From: a virus
Virus record (IMG/VR): IMGVR_UViG_3300017991_000442
Span: 1 to 20,578 of that record
DNA length: 20,578 bases
Reading direction: 5' to 3' (one strand)
Both the position numbers and the translations under genes were made by a program. Numbering within the stretch: position 1 is the stretch's first letter; each line of letters opens with the position of its first letter. Below are positions 1-7,400 of this stretch, piece after piece. Under the pieces are notes generated by a model, which searched no databases, was not told the origin of the DNA, and saw only the letters and a program-made list of their open reading frames with translations.

Positions 1-388
1 AATTTTCTCTTGATTTAATTATCTTAAAATCTTTATAAATCTTATCTTGATGTTTATAAAAAGCTTTAACAATGTTTACAATCTCTTGATTTGTAAATTT
101 TTTCATATCTATATGCACATGACATCCACAAGTAGGTCTAATATGTCCATGATGAGCTTTAATAAGCCCTATAATCTCCTTAATCTGGTCTATACAATCT
201 TCGTTATAATAAAGATGATTTTTATTTTTTGGGCGATACTCTGCTCCGTTTTCTAAAGAACCGTCGAAATCCATTTCCCAACCTCTAATTAAACGATTTT
301 TTTCTATTAATTGATAACTATCTTTAACTTCTGGAAATTCGCACTCTAATTCTACTGCAAATCGTATAGAATCTAAATTTTTTTCCAT
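1..388 (-). CDS. Amidoligase-family enzyme (COOH-NH2 ligase), C-terminus cut by window edge
   Basis: The start is the ATG at 388 and the frame stays open to the window edge, giving 129 residues of an incomplete protein. It matches the Amidoligase_2 pattern of the glutamine-synthetase/ATP-grasp-like ligases. An N-terminal strand carries VELE (residues 12-15). GWEMDFDGSL (36-45) is followed by GAEYRP (48-53), where the family usually has GxExxSP. CGCHVHID (87-94) is the metal/ATP-site His-x-His motif. These enzymes join a carboxyl group to an amine using ATP. In phages they have been proposed to modify peptides, cell wall or small molecules, but the substrate is unknown. The gene is the last one visible in the leftward block C, directly after the small basic protein gene, with AAAGG about ten bases before the start. 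The motif match is good; the reaction is inferred from the family. Confidence 0.75.
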   Translation of the reverse strand, partial: MEKNLDSIRFAVELECEFPEVKDSYQLIEKNRLIRGWEMDFDGSLENGAEYRPKNKNHLYYNEDCIDQIKEIIGLIKAHHGHIRPTCGCHVHIDMKKFTNQEIVNIVKAFYKHQDKIYKDFKIIKSREN

Positions 389-403
389 TATTATTTGCCT
401 TTC

Positions 404-646
404 CTATTTTTTAGTAGGAAGAGGATTTGTAGGAGGAACAGTAGGAGTTAAAAAATTTACCTCTTTTTTCTTTTCGTCTTTAATTTTTAATTTGATTCTT
501 AATATTTTTTCTTTAGGCAAACCATAAACAGACATACCTTCTATCCATTTTTCAGTTCTAATTAACTTAGCAATGCGTTCATGTCTTTTATTAACTGAAC
601 GAATTTTTTTAAATCTTTCTGATTTTAAAGATGGGTGCATACTCAT
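404..646 (-). CDS. Small basic protein resembling the PVC/Omnitrophota ribosome-linked family
   Basis: An 80-residue, lysine/arginine-rich protein. The N-terminal 55 residues fit a family I recall as TIGR04137-type small basic proteins of Chlamydiae, Verrucomicrobia, Planctomycetes and Omnitrophota. The shared pattern is MSxHPSL at the start, then RSVxKRxER (17-25 region), then W-x-EG-x-SV-x-GLPK (34-45), followed by a variable low-complexity tail, here rich in Pro/Thr and ending in lysines. The family is thought to be rRNA- or ribosome-associated, but its function is not proven. The AGGAG site lies in the end of the upstream membrane-protein gene (stop 649), so the two are coupled. A gene of this kind is expected on a host chromosome rather than in a phage. 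It could be captured from the host or may replace or modify the host protein. The family call is from memory of the motif, without a search. Confidence 0.6.
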   Translation of the reverse strand: MSMHPSLKSERFKKIRSVNKRHERIAKLIRTEKWIEGMSVYGLPKEKILRIKLKIKDEKKKEVNFLTPTVPPTNPLPTKK

Positions 647-648
647 TA

Positions 649-795
649 TTAGCTCCTTTTGTTAAGAAAAGAATATACTAAAAAGAAAGGAGTAAGAAAT
701 AAACCAAATAATATAGAACCAATTGTATATCCTATTATTAATATGGCAATAATTAGTCCTAAAAATAAAGATAATATTTTATAAATTTTCTTCAT
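649..795 (-). CDS. Small two-helix membrane protein, 48 aa
   Basis: The frame starts at 795, after GGAGACTAAA, and ends TAA at 649-651, three bases before the next start. The product has a short basic N-terminus (MKKIYK) followed by two hydrophobic stretches: residues 7-23 (rich in Leu and Ile) and 26-43, separated by a Tyr-Thr turn. It ends in KRS. It is almost certainly an inner-membrane protein. No family is recognised. It sits in an unbroken series of small genes, and its ribosome site, start and coupling support a real gene. A holin-like role is conceivable from size and topology, but nothing specific supports it. Confidence 0.6.
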   Translation of the reverse strand: MKKIYKILSLFLGLIIAILIIGYTIGSILFGLFLTPFFLVYSFLNKRS

Positions 796-796
796 T

Positions 797-997
797 TTAG
801 TCTCCTTTATTATCTTTAGTAGCTTCTTTAGAAATGCTTATATTTAAATTTTCGGACATAGTATTATCTCTATCATCCAGAAACTCAAATTTAAAACGAA
901 ACCAATTTAATACTCTACCTTTAATTCTAATTATTAATTGATTTTTAAAATTCATAATTCGAACTAAAGCTTCTACAATATAAGTTTTAATTTCCAT
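797..997 (-). CDS. Hypothetical small protein, 66 aa
   Basis: The start at 997 follows AAGGAGCTATAA, an excellent ribosome site that overlaps the stop of the upstream gene (998-1000). The stop lies one base before the next start. The product begins with a hydrophobic/basic mix (residues 1-40: alternating Ile, Val, Leu with Lys/Arg, including FRFKFEFLDD) that looks like a beta-rich segment. It ends in a polar acidic tail. No domain is recognised and no membrane helix is clear. Its tight packing in the block C operon is the main support. Confidence 0.5.
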   Translation of the reverse strand: MEIKTYIVEALVRIMNFKNQLIIRIKGRVLNWFRFKFEFLDDRDNTMSENLNISISKEATKDNKGD

Positions 998-1138
998 TTA
1001 TAGCTCCTTAACTCTGTTATTCATCATAAATAAAATATAAAAATATTTTACAACCTTACAAACTCCTGCAAGCAAATAAAGCCCTATTAACAAAGGAAAA
1101 CATAAAATATAATAACCTAAATAATATTTCTTTTTCAT
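998..1138 (-). CDS. Small membrane protein, 46 aa
   Basis: The ATG at 1138 overlaps the TGA of the upstream gene (ATGA, 1135-1138), a typical translational coupling. The stop TAA is at 998-1000. The product has a basic start (MKKKYY), one long hydrophobic segment at residues 7-26 containing Gly, Cys and Leu, a second semi-hydrophobic stretch at 29-39 and a polar end. It is probably a one- or two-pass membrane peptide. Its last codons supply the AGGAG for the next gene. No family is recognised. Confidence 0.5.
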   Translation of the reverse strand: MKKKYYLGYYILCFPLLIGLYLLAGVCKVVKYFYILFMMNNRVKEL

Positions 1139-1380
1139 TGTTTAACCTCCACAAACCTGCTATCAGCATCTATAATATTTTTTCTACCTTTTATAGTATG
1201 AAGTCCAGATAATACTGAACCAACACTTAAAACTTTCTTCCATCTGCTGAAATTTCGCATTTTAGGATATAAATAACTAATGTAACTATTACCTTCTAAA
1301 TCTTTGAAGCATACTAAATAAAATTTATCACCATAGCGAGAAGGCTTTTTCTGGATTTTTATAATTGTAGCGGTAATCAT
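1135..1380 (-). CDS. Small beta-rich protein, possible OB-fold nucleic-acid binder
   Basis: An 81-residue product that starts at 1380, sharing a base with the upstream stop (TAATG). The predicted pattern is five strands: residues 1-9, 18-25, 31-37, a linker with NFSRWKKVLSVGSVLSGL, then 60-67 and 73-80. The order, including a conserved-looking 'W..VLSVGSVLSGL' turn and a final IDADS segment, resembles an OB barrel as found in small single-strand DNA-binding proteins. No other SSB candidate is seen in this replication region, which makes the idea attractive, but the sequence alone does not establish it. It could equally be an unrelated small beta protein. Confidence 0.4.
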   Translation of the reverse strand: MITATIIKIQKKPSRYGDKFYLVCFKDLEGNSYISYLYPKMRNFSRWKKVLSVGSVLSGLHTIKGRKNIIDADSRFVEVKQ

Positions 1381-1676
1381 TATTTTTTCTCTAAATCTTT
1401 TTTAATTTGTTTTAATTTCTCTTCTGCTTCTGTAAAATCTATACCTAACCCTTTAGCAGTTTCAATAAGAACCTTGATATGCTCTAAATTAACTGTTTGG
1501 GCTTTTATTTCTTGTTCTTTTTTAACTATATTATCTTTCATTGTTTCTATCATTTTAATATGCTGTTCTCTTAAAGTTACTAATTGAACCGCATCTATAA
1601 CTGTTTCCATTTCTCTAACAATTTTAAATTTATTATCTTCGGTTTTGCTATACTTTTCTTTTGGTTTATTATTCAT
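1380..1676 (-). CDS. Coiled-coil protein, 98 aa
   Basis: This is a mostly helical, charged protein. Residues 25-70 form a long heptad-like segment rich in Glu, Lys, Ile, Leu and Gln, and a second helix runs from about 76 to the KDLEKK end. There is no enzyme motif. The start at 1676 lies inside the 3' end of the upstream HNH endonuclease gene, whose last codons also contain the AAGGAGG ribosome site, so translation is coupled. The function is unknown. A scaffold or accessory role in DNA metabolism is only a guess from position. Confidence 0.5.
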   Translation of the reverse strand: MNNKPKEKYSKTEDNKFKIVREMETVIDAVQLVTLREQHIKMIETMKDNIVKKEQEIKAQTVNLEHIKVLIETAKGLGIDFTEAEEKLKQIKKDLEKK

Positions 1677-2142
1677 TATTTTCCTCCTTGATTTCTTTTA
1701 ACCCAAATTTTTTATCAAACCATTTAATATAATCATCAATACCTTTTTCACCATATTTTTCATAAAGATAATCATAAGCAGTATGGTGCAATTTCATATG
1801 TTTAGAATAGGATAATTCTATAGTTTTTTTACTATTTTCTTGCTTATATATATGATGTTGAACAGGTCTTTTAGACCTTTCTTTAGCAGTGTTTTTGGGA
1901 TATTTTTTCCCAAACCAGGGATTTAATTTCCCTGTTCTAGCACAAGATTTACATCTTTTACATCTATAACCACTTAGTAATTTACCACAATCAACACATT
2001 TTGGTTTACCGCCTTTCCAATTGGGATGATTTTTTCCTTTATATTTTAATCCATGTAGTTTATCTGCACATTTACGACATCTTTTAACATTCTTAAAAGG
2101 ATAAGTTTCTTTACCGCAATCTATACAATAATGTTTTTTCAT
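1669..2142 (-). CDS. HNH homing endonuclease with zinc-ribbon and NUMOD3-like repeats
   Basis: 157 residues. Two Cys-rich ribbons come first: C6/C9 with C22/C25, and C49/C52 with C61, C64 and C67. They alternate with NUMOD3-like DNA-binding repeats, KYKGKNHPNWKGG (33-45) and KLNPWFGKK (72-80). The C-terminal nuclease core is VQHHIYKQEN (94-103), followed by LSYSKHMKLHH (110-120), which fits the His-Asn-His layout with H96/H97, N103 and H115/H119. It would cut DNA at a homing site and spread by gene conversion. It sits between the phosphoesterase and coiled-coil genes, starting one base after the phosphoesterase stop. Its last codons provide the ribosome site for the next gene. Its N-terminal modules are shared with the endonuclease at 12910..13569. 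Confidence 0.8.
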   Translation of the reverse strand: MKKHYCIDCGKETYPFKNVKRCRKCADKLHGLKYKGKNHPNWKGGKPKCVDCGKLLSGYRCKRCKSCARTGKLNPWFGKKYPKNTAKERSKRPVQHHIYKQENSKKTIELSYSKHMKLHHTAYDYLYEKYGEKGIDDYIKWFDKKFGLKEIKEENNE

Positions 2143-2143
2143 A

Positions 2144-3265
2144 TTACCCTAATAAATTAATTTTATATGCCCATGTTTCTGGTCTATGAGCATTGCACCC
2201 AAAAAAATGTTGTTTTGGAACAGAATAACTTTTGAATTTGGAAAATCCGTAATTATCTTTGGAAATCCAGCATCCGTTCTGTTTAACTATAATTTTGTCA
2301 GAAATTTCTCGTTCTTTTAATTTATGCACATGACCCATATGAAAAACATCAAAACCAGCAACATTTATAGCAAGTTCTTTTATTTGTTTTTCAATAGAGG
2401 TATCACTAAATCCTCTGATATTATCTCCATGTTCTATCATATGTCTCCATCCATAGATTTTGTGAATATATCTTCTGGTTTCTGGAACAATTATATTTAT
2501 TCTATTACTCTTTCCAAATTGTTTTTCAAGAGTCTTATAAAGAAAATATTCATAATTGTTCTGCACAGGTTCTGAATAAGAATTTGGCAAACTTCTACCA
2601 TGATTACCTACAACTCCTACTACAGTAATTTTTTCGTAGATTTTTAATAAATTATTAAAAAATACTGTAAAATAGTTTACAGCATCCCAAATCTGAAGCC
2701 CTACTACTTTTTCTATTTCGAAAACTTGTTCTTCAAATATTCTATCATTTGTTACTATATCTCCAAGCATGAATATTACTAATTCTTTTAATTTATAAGA
2801 ATTTCGCAATATTTCATGAATTTGAAATATAGATTCTTGAAGAGTTTCTAATTCCTTCTTGAAAATATTCATATTATAGGTTATTATTTTCTTTCCGCTA
2901 TCACTATCAAAAACTTCATTAATTGACCCTATATGGACATCGGAAATATCAAGAATAGAAACTTCTTCTCTTTTTGCTTTACTTTTTAAAGCTCTTGGTT
3001 CACGAAGATTTACTGTCTTATAATTGTCATAGATATTTTGACCTATTAATCTAGCAAGTTGAGTAATATCGTCTTTTCGAAGTTTATTCTTATTTTTTGG
3101 AAATACCAACTCAGGGTCTATAGTTTCTTTTAAACTATATCTCCTTACAGCATGTTCTAAAGAATCAGGAGTAACTTTAAGTTTTTTAGCAATTTCTCTA
3201 TAGCTCAACCCTGCTTCTAAATAAGCTTTAATAACCTCTAATTTTTCTTCTGTATATTTTTTCAT
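2144..3265 (-). CDS. Metallophosphoesterase with N-terminal helix-turn-helix
   Basis: 373 residues. Residues 5-45 form a resolvase/sigma-type helix-turn-helix (AGLSYREIAKKLKVTPDSLE). A linker leads to a calcineurin-like phosphoesterase domain with all motifs: D109-V-H111, G168-D169 with N173, GNHGR at 220-224, H279 in IEHGD, and GHVH at 311-314. The two-metal site is therefore complete. The layout recalls SbcD/Mre11-type DNA nucleases, and similar proteins occur in phages, but nucleotide phosphatase or phosphodiesterase activity is also possible. The DNA-binding domain at the front favours a DNA substrate. The gene follows the PDDEXK resolvase by one base in block C, so the two are likely used together in recombination or DNA processing. 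Confidence 0.8.
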   Translation of the reverse strand: MKKYTEEKLEVIKAYLEAGLSYREIAKKLKVTPDSLEHAVRRYSLKETIDPELVFPKNKNKLRKDDITQLARLIGQNIYDNYKTVNLREPRALKSKAKREEVSILDISDVHIGSINEVFDSDSGKKIITYNMNIFKKELETLQESIFQIHEILRNSYKLKELVIFMLGDIVTNDRIFEEQVFEIEKVVGLQIWDAVNYFTVFFNNLLKIYEKITVVGVVGNHGRSLPNSYSEPVQNNYEYFLYKTLEKQFGKSNRINIIVPETRRYIHKIYGWRHMIEHGDNIRGFSDTSIEKQIKELAINVAGFDVFHMGHVHKLKEREISDKIIVKQNGCWISKDNYGFSKFKSYSVPKQHFFGCNAHRPETWAYKINLLG

Positions 3266-3266
3266 T

Positions 3267-3542
3267 TTATCTTCTCCTTCTTACTATATCGACTTTTAAA
3301 ATCCAATCTTCATCTTTACTTGTTAAAACTATTCCAAATAAAGGAAATTTATTTTGCGAAAAAGCCTGTTCCCAAATTTTATTTAATAATTTCGTATTAA
3401 TTGAAAAACTCTTTTTTTCTGTTGTTTTTATTTCTACACAATGCTCTTCAGAAATCCCATCGCCTTTCTGATAAAAAGCTCCGCTATTAATTGTCTTTAT
3501 AAATAATTCTTCGCCTTTATCGCCTTTTTTTCTTTTGTTCAT
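3267..3542 (-). CDS. PDDEXK nuclease, Holliday-junction-resolvase-like
   Basis: 91 residues. The order of motifs is a basic start (KRKKGDKGEELF, with E11/E12), then G27-D28, then VEIKTT with E37 and K39, then an amphipathic helix (KLLNKIWEQA), and a strand with FGIVLTS. This is the short restriction-endonuclease fold of Hjc/RecU-like and phage recombination nucleases. It probably resolves branched DNA or trims DNA ends during recombination. It is the first gene after promoter P1, with AGAGGGGAAA before the ATG, so it opens block C. The window also encodes a RuvC-like resolvase, an unrelated fold that acts on the same kind of substrate. Confidence 0.7.
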   Translation of the reverse strand: MNKRKKGDKGEELFIKTINSGAFYQKGDGISEEHCVEIKTTEKKSFSINTKLLNKIWEQAFSQNKFPLFGIVLTSKDEDWILKVDIVRRRR

Positions 3543-3561
3543 TTTCCCCTCTTACACTTAT

Positions 3562-3591
3562 AGTATATCACATTTATACCTCTGCTGTCAA
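3562..3591 (-). promoter_or_regulatory. Promoter P1, sigma70-like
   Basis: Read on the minus strand, TTGACA (3586-3591) is followed after 18 bases by TATACT (3562-3567). The -35 is a perfect match and the -10 matches at five of six positions. Transcription should start near 3555, only about 13 bases before the ATG at 3542. It lies in the only gene-free gap on this side of the window and has the same boxes and spacing as P2. Host RNA polymerase is the likely reader. Confidence 0.75.
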
Positions 3592-3622
3592 GCCTACAGT
3601 GCTAACTTTTTTATCCCTAACA

Positions 3623-3666
3623 ACAAGATGTAGGGAGAGAGAATTACTCTCTCCCCCATATCTTGT
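3623..3666 (-). terminator. Strong hairpin ending block B, terminator-like without a clear U tract
   Basis: A nine-base perfect stem, GGGAGAGAG (3633-3641) against CTCTCTCCC (3647-3655), encloses the loop AATTA. A lower stem, ACAAGAT (3623-3629) against ATCTTGT (3660-3666), extends it with a small internal bulge. It stands between the last gene of block B (stop at 3674) and promoter P1, where a terminator is expected. On the minus strand the downstream sequence begins TTGTTAGGG and has no run of T, so it may terminate weakly, need a factor, or act as a 3' RNA-stabilising stem. Confidence 0.6.
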
Positions 3667-3673
3667 ATTTGGC

Positions 3674-3895
3674 TTATTCTTCGTTCTTTTCTCTCTTTGG
3701 TGTCTCGGAAGTTTTACCAACTCGCAATTCAACTCCTAGCTTCTTCATTATCACTATCTGATTTCCTCTTACATCTCTTATCATCTTGCCTAAAAGCTCA
3801 ACACCTTTAACTATATCGCCAACTGATACAGTGCCAGCTTCAGCTTTTGCTTTGAGTTTATTGACTTCCAATTCGAAATCTTTGTATCTGAGCAT
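3674..3895 (-). CDS. Small helical protein, 73 aa, last gene of block B
   Basis: The start at 3895 has a near-ideal ribosome site (GGAAGGAGGTAAAGATT). The product is mostly helical and charged: residues 3-22 are Lys/Glu/Ala-rich, residues 27-43 contain KGVELLGKMIRDVR, then there is a short beta-like part and a polar tail with Lys and Glu. No domain is recognised. It is less AT-biased in codon choice than many neighbours (GAG, AAG and CTC-type codons are frequent), which may indicate strong expression or another origin. It ends just before the hairpin at 3623..3666. Confidence 0.55.
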   Translation of the reverse strand: MLRYKDFELEVNKLKAKAEAGTVSVGDIVKGVELLGKMIRDVRGNQIVIMKKLGVELRVGKTSETPKREKNEE

Positions 3896-3915
3896 AATCT
3901 TTACCTCCTTCCTTT

Positions 3916-4035
3916 TTATTTTGTTCCGTATTCCATACCCTCTGGCTTACGGAATTTTATTTTTTTACAATAATAAGATTTGACTCTATATCCTATAGCA
4001 TAACCTAAAATCAAACCTAATAAAAATAATATCAT
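3916..4035 (-). CDS. Tiny membrane-anchored protein, 39 aa
   Basis: ATG at 4035 overlaps the TGA of the upstream zinc-ribbon gene (ATGA), with AAGGAGGAAGATTT ahead of it. Stop TAA is at 3916-3918. Residues 2-16 are hydrophobic with Gly-rich spacing (one short membrane helix), followed by a basic, Tyr/Cys/Lys-rich tail. It is too short to classify. The strong ribosome site and coupling make it a probable gene. Confidence 0.5.
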   Translation of the reverse strand: MILFLLGLILGYAIGYRVKSYYCKKIKFRKPEGMEYGTK

Positions 4036-4226
4036 AAATCTTCCTCCTTAATTTTCTTGTCTCTATTTCTTTTATAGTGTTTATCCGATTTTTTTATTTT
4101 AGTTTTTGGATTTATTGTCCAAGTTCTTCGCACAGCAATTTTAATAGGTTTATGACATCTATTACAAATAAAACCACATAAATCATAAGTTATTGCTGGA
4201 TTTTTACAATTACAATATTTAGACAT
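4032..4226 (-). CDS. Small zinc-ribbon protein, 64 aa
   Basis: The N-terminal half carries C5-x-C7, C17 and C22-x2-C25 (ICNRCHKP), a probable zinc-binding ribbon. The second half is very basic (INPKTKIKKSDKHYKRNRDKK), as in nucleic-acid-binding or RNA-polymerase-binding phage mini-proteins. The GAGGG site precedes the start at 4226. It lies just after the polymerase-linked gene at 4230..4493. Function is unknown; it is one of six small Cys-motif proteins in the window. Confidence 0.55.
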   Translation of the reverse strand: MSKYCNCKNPAITYDLCGFICNRCHKPIKIAVRRTWTINPKTKIKKSDKHYKRNRDKKIKEEDL

Positions 4227-4229
4227 TTT

Positions 4230-4493
4230 TTAATTACCCTCTTTTTTTGGAAAGGCTTTTTCTTCAATTAATTTTCTTTTATGTTCAGTATTTAATTCAT
4301 CAAGAAATTCTTCAATATCTTTTATACAAGAAAGGGAAAATAGAGTATTAGTTTCAGGGAAAAAACAATATTGTCTCCATTGAGAATACCATTTAATTTC
4401 TCCTAAGTAAACATTAGTTTCTTTATTACTTACATTATATACTTGTGTTTTACTTTTCTTTTCAACTTCAAAATATTTTAACCATTTAGACAT
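4230..4493 (-). CDS. Conserved phage-type hypothetical protein, 87 aa
   Basis: The product has a recognisable core, LGEIKWYSQWRQYCFFPETNTLFS (about residues 30-53), followed by a helix (CIKDIEEFLDELN, 56-68). I have met this IKWy-WRqYcFfP arrangement in many phage and bacterial small proteins of unknown role, so the gene is real even though the function is not known. Its start at 4493 forms TAATG with the polymerase stop, and the last polymerase codons carry AAGGAGG. This strict coupling hints at co-expression with the polymerase. Confidence 0.65.
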   Translation of the reverse strand: MSKWLKYFEVEKKSKTQVYNVSNKETNVYLGEIKWYSQWRQYCFFPETNTLFSLSCIKDIEEFLDELNTEHKRKLIEEKAFPKKEGN

Positions 4494-7400
4494 TATAAAA
4501 CCTCCTTAACATCCCAATTTAAACTTTCGAAAATTGTATCTAGCTTCATCAAGATGTTTCGTTGAATAATCAATGACCAATCGACCAGCCCTCTGTGAAC
4601 ATGGTCAAATACTTCATCACTAAACGCTATAACATCTTTAGGTTTATCTTTTCTATGTAATACACTTACTTCTTTACTATCGAATTCTTTATTGTATTGT
4701 TTTTTAGCGTATTCTAATCCTTCTTTTCTAGTTAAATTTTTATCTAAAACTATATCTTGATAACTAATTCCATCTTTTTCGAAATCATTTTTAATCTTAA
4801 TAATGGTTTTTGTATCGCTCTCTTCTTGAGGTTTAACATAAATATAATAAAAACTCTCTCCAATTTTAACCGAAAATTCTGGAGTATTCTCCAAAGCTCT
4901 AACAAAAATAGGTTTATTTTTATAGTTTACAGGGTCTTTAGCTAAACGACAAGGAAAGGCAATATCCTGTAAAGGAGCATTTTTTATATCTTTTTGCTGT
5001 AGTTTAATCCATTTGAAAATCTCTTCTTTAGGAGTATCATTATGTATTTTATTAAATAATTCTTCTTGAAATTTAACCATAAATTTAGTGCTATTTCCAG
5101 ACCAATAAGCTTTTCCGTTTCTCATAACAAAAATAGTATGATAAGGTTCAATATCTACACAATAAATTTTTCCTTTATATTTTTTAGTTTTTATTTTTTT
5201 TGGATTTATTTTGAAATATTTATTGGAACTTTCTGAAATTTGATAATGAATTCCTCCTATATTTGCCCAATGATTTACAATCCATTTTTTCTTAAATTCT
5301 ATTTTTCTTTCTAATATTGTAGCCGATTTGCCTATTTTGGTTATCAATTCTTGCAAATCTAATGCCATTTGTTTACTTGAAGTAGAAAAAATTCGTTGTT
5401 TAGTTTTACCTTTATACCATCCATCTCCTAAACAATAAGTATAAAGAAAATGTTCAATAGTATGAGGAAATGCTTTTTTAATATAATTAGGTATAATTTT
5501 ATTTTTAGCATTATTTCCATATTTTTTTAATTCATAAGCAATTAATTTATTTTTTATTTGAAATCCTCTTTCGTTTTCATAAAAATAAACAGATAAGTCT
5601 TTTAAAAGTTCTTTTATTAGTTTCTTTTTTTGGCTATTTTTATTAGACTGACCAATAAAAATTTCATATATTTTTTTCTTTTCATTAATATAAACACATC
5701 CTTCGCTTAAATACCAGCCCATAAATTGAAACCAAGCATCTATAGGAAATTGTATTTCTTTATATTGTCTATTTACTATTCCAGACAAAATAAAATAATT
5801 TCCTAAATGTTGTCCATTCCATTCATAATATTTTTGAGAAGTAAAATTAGTATTAGAATTTTTAATTTCAGTTATCGTTTTAAATTTATTTCTATCTGTA
5901 TGTGGAGACTGATAAGTTCTTTGTAAAAATTTATGATTCGGAGTTACACAGAAATCTATAGATTGGTCAGAATAAGTAAACATTTTTCCTTCGTAATCTT
6001 CTTTAATTATATTTTTAATAGGATAATAATGGGATATATTTGTTTCGGGATTCATACTTAAAACTTTATCTTCATAAGTTAAATTTTTAAAATATTTCCA
6101 ACCCGAATCTGTTAAAATCAAAGTTTTTCCGTCAAAACAATCTTTACGCTTACTTTCAACCCCTTTAGTTTCTCGTTCACCATTATCTTTGATAGCATCG
6201 TATCGGCATTTTGTAAGGAGGATAAGAGATTTAAAATAACCCTGATACTCAAATTCTACATTAACTTTATCTTTACCAAATTTTTTACCCCATTCTTGAA
6301 CGATTTCATTTAATAAAGAAGAAATATCTTCCGTATTATTGTTTATCATAATACCATCTGTATCAACATAAACTACTTCATAACCTTTTTCTTTTAGTTT
6401 ATCTATTGTATATTTTAAAACATCTCTTGCTAAAAAAGTAGTAGCACTTGCTACATTTTTGTTATAAAGCCTAAAGAAACGATTACCAAATACTCCATAA
6501 GCGGAATTAACCACACTTTTAATAGCATCATACATTTTTTTTGTATCTTTATATTCTTCGCTTTCATGAGATAAAGTTGACAACTTTTTCTTGATGTCAA
6601 CTTTTAAAGTTGTCAACTTGTTGACAACAGTAGGTAATAAAGCTTTAGAATTTTGTTTAAAATAAGTTTCGTTGATTTTAATAGGAGTATAATCTTTTTC
6701 TGCTGTTAAAGGAGCAGTTAATAAAATATTCGCAGGGTCAAGACAAAAATCGCTTATCATAGTAGGATAACAACTTGAAAGGTCATACACCCCTACGTCT
6801 TTTAAATGACCTTCTCGAAATACCTCTCTAAATGCTCCTTCATAATCTTCTTTTTCTAATAAAGTTCCTCTTTCTTCAGCAGGTTTCATCGGAAGAATTA
6901 TGTTTTGATTTTTTGCTTCTTGTAAAAGTAACATATCCAGCACTCGGCTATTAAATAACATGTCCTCCCATTCTACTTTACTTAATCTTCTAATCGCATC
7001 GAAATAATCTATTAAATGAAATTTTCTTTCTAATTTTTCTAATCGTCTTACGTCATTTTGATTCTTTTTTATAAGGTCATCAGAAATTTGATTAAAATCT
7101 ACTTTTTTATTTGCTTCATCATTAAGATGTTTTTGAGCAATGTAATCGAGGGTGTATTGTTTTTCTCTATTTAATGTAATTTTTTTAAACCAACTATTTC
7201 CTGTAATAAATACTTTACCATTTCTTCGGCATACTACAGTTCCGTTATCTGTAGAAATACACCATACTTTACCTTTATATTGAATTTTTTCGTATTTAGC
7301 TAATTTAGGATAATATCGTAATCTCTGCTTTGACCCGATTATAATATAATTATTATCTTTATTAGATTTGCTTAAATTAGTATTATATCCGCATTTAAAA

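Noticed and set aside
47-256. Plus-strand frame of 69 codons
   Set aside because: It is antisense to the amidoligase gene, which has clear family motifs. No ribosome site, and the translation is low-complexity.
2324-2575. Plus-strand frame of 83 codons
   Set aside because: Lies opposite the phosphoesterase motifs. AT-rich shadow without a ribosome site.
3786-3983. Plus-strand frame of 65 codons
   Set aside because: Opposes two minus-strand genes with strong ribosome sites; no start signal of its own.
4757-4945. Plus-strand frame of 62 codons
   Set aside because: Antisense shadow of the polymerase C-terminal region.
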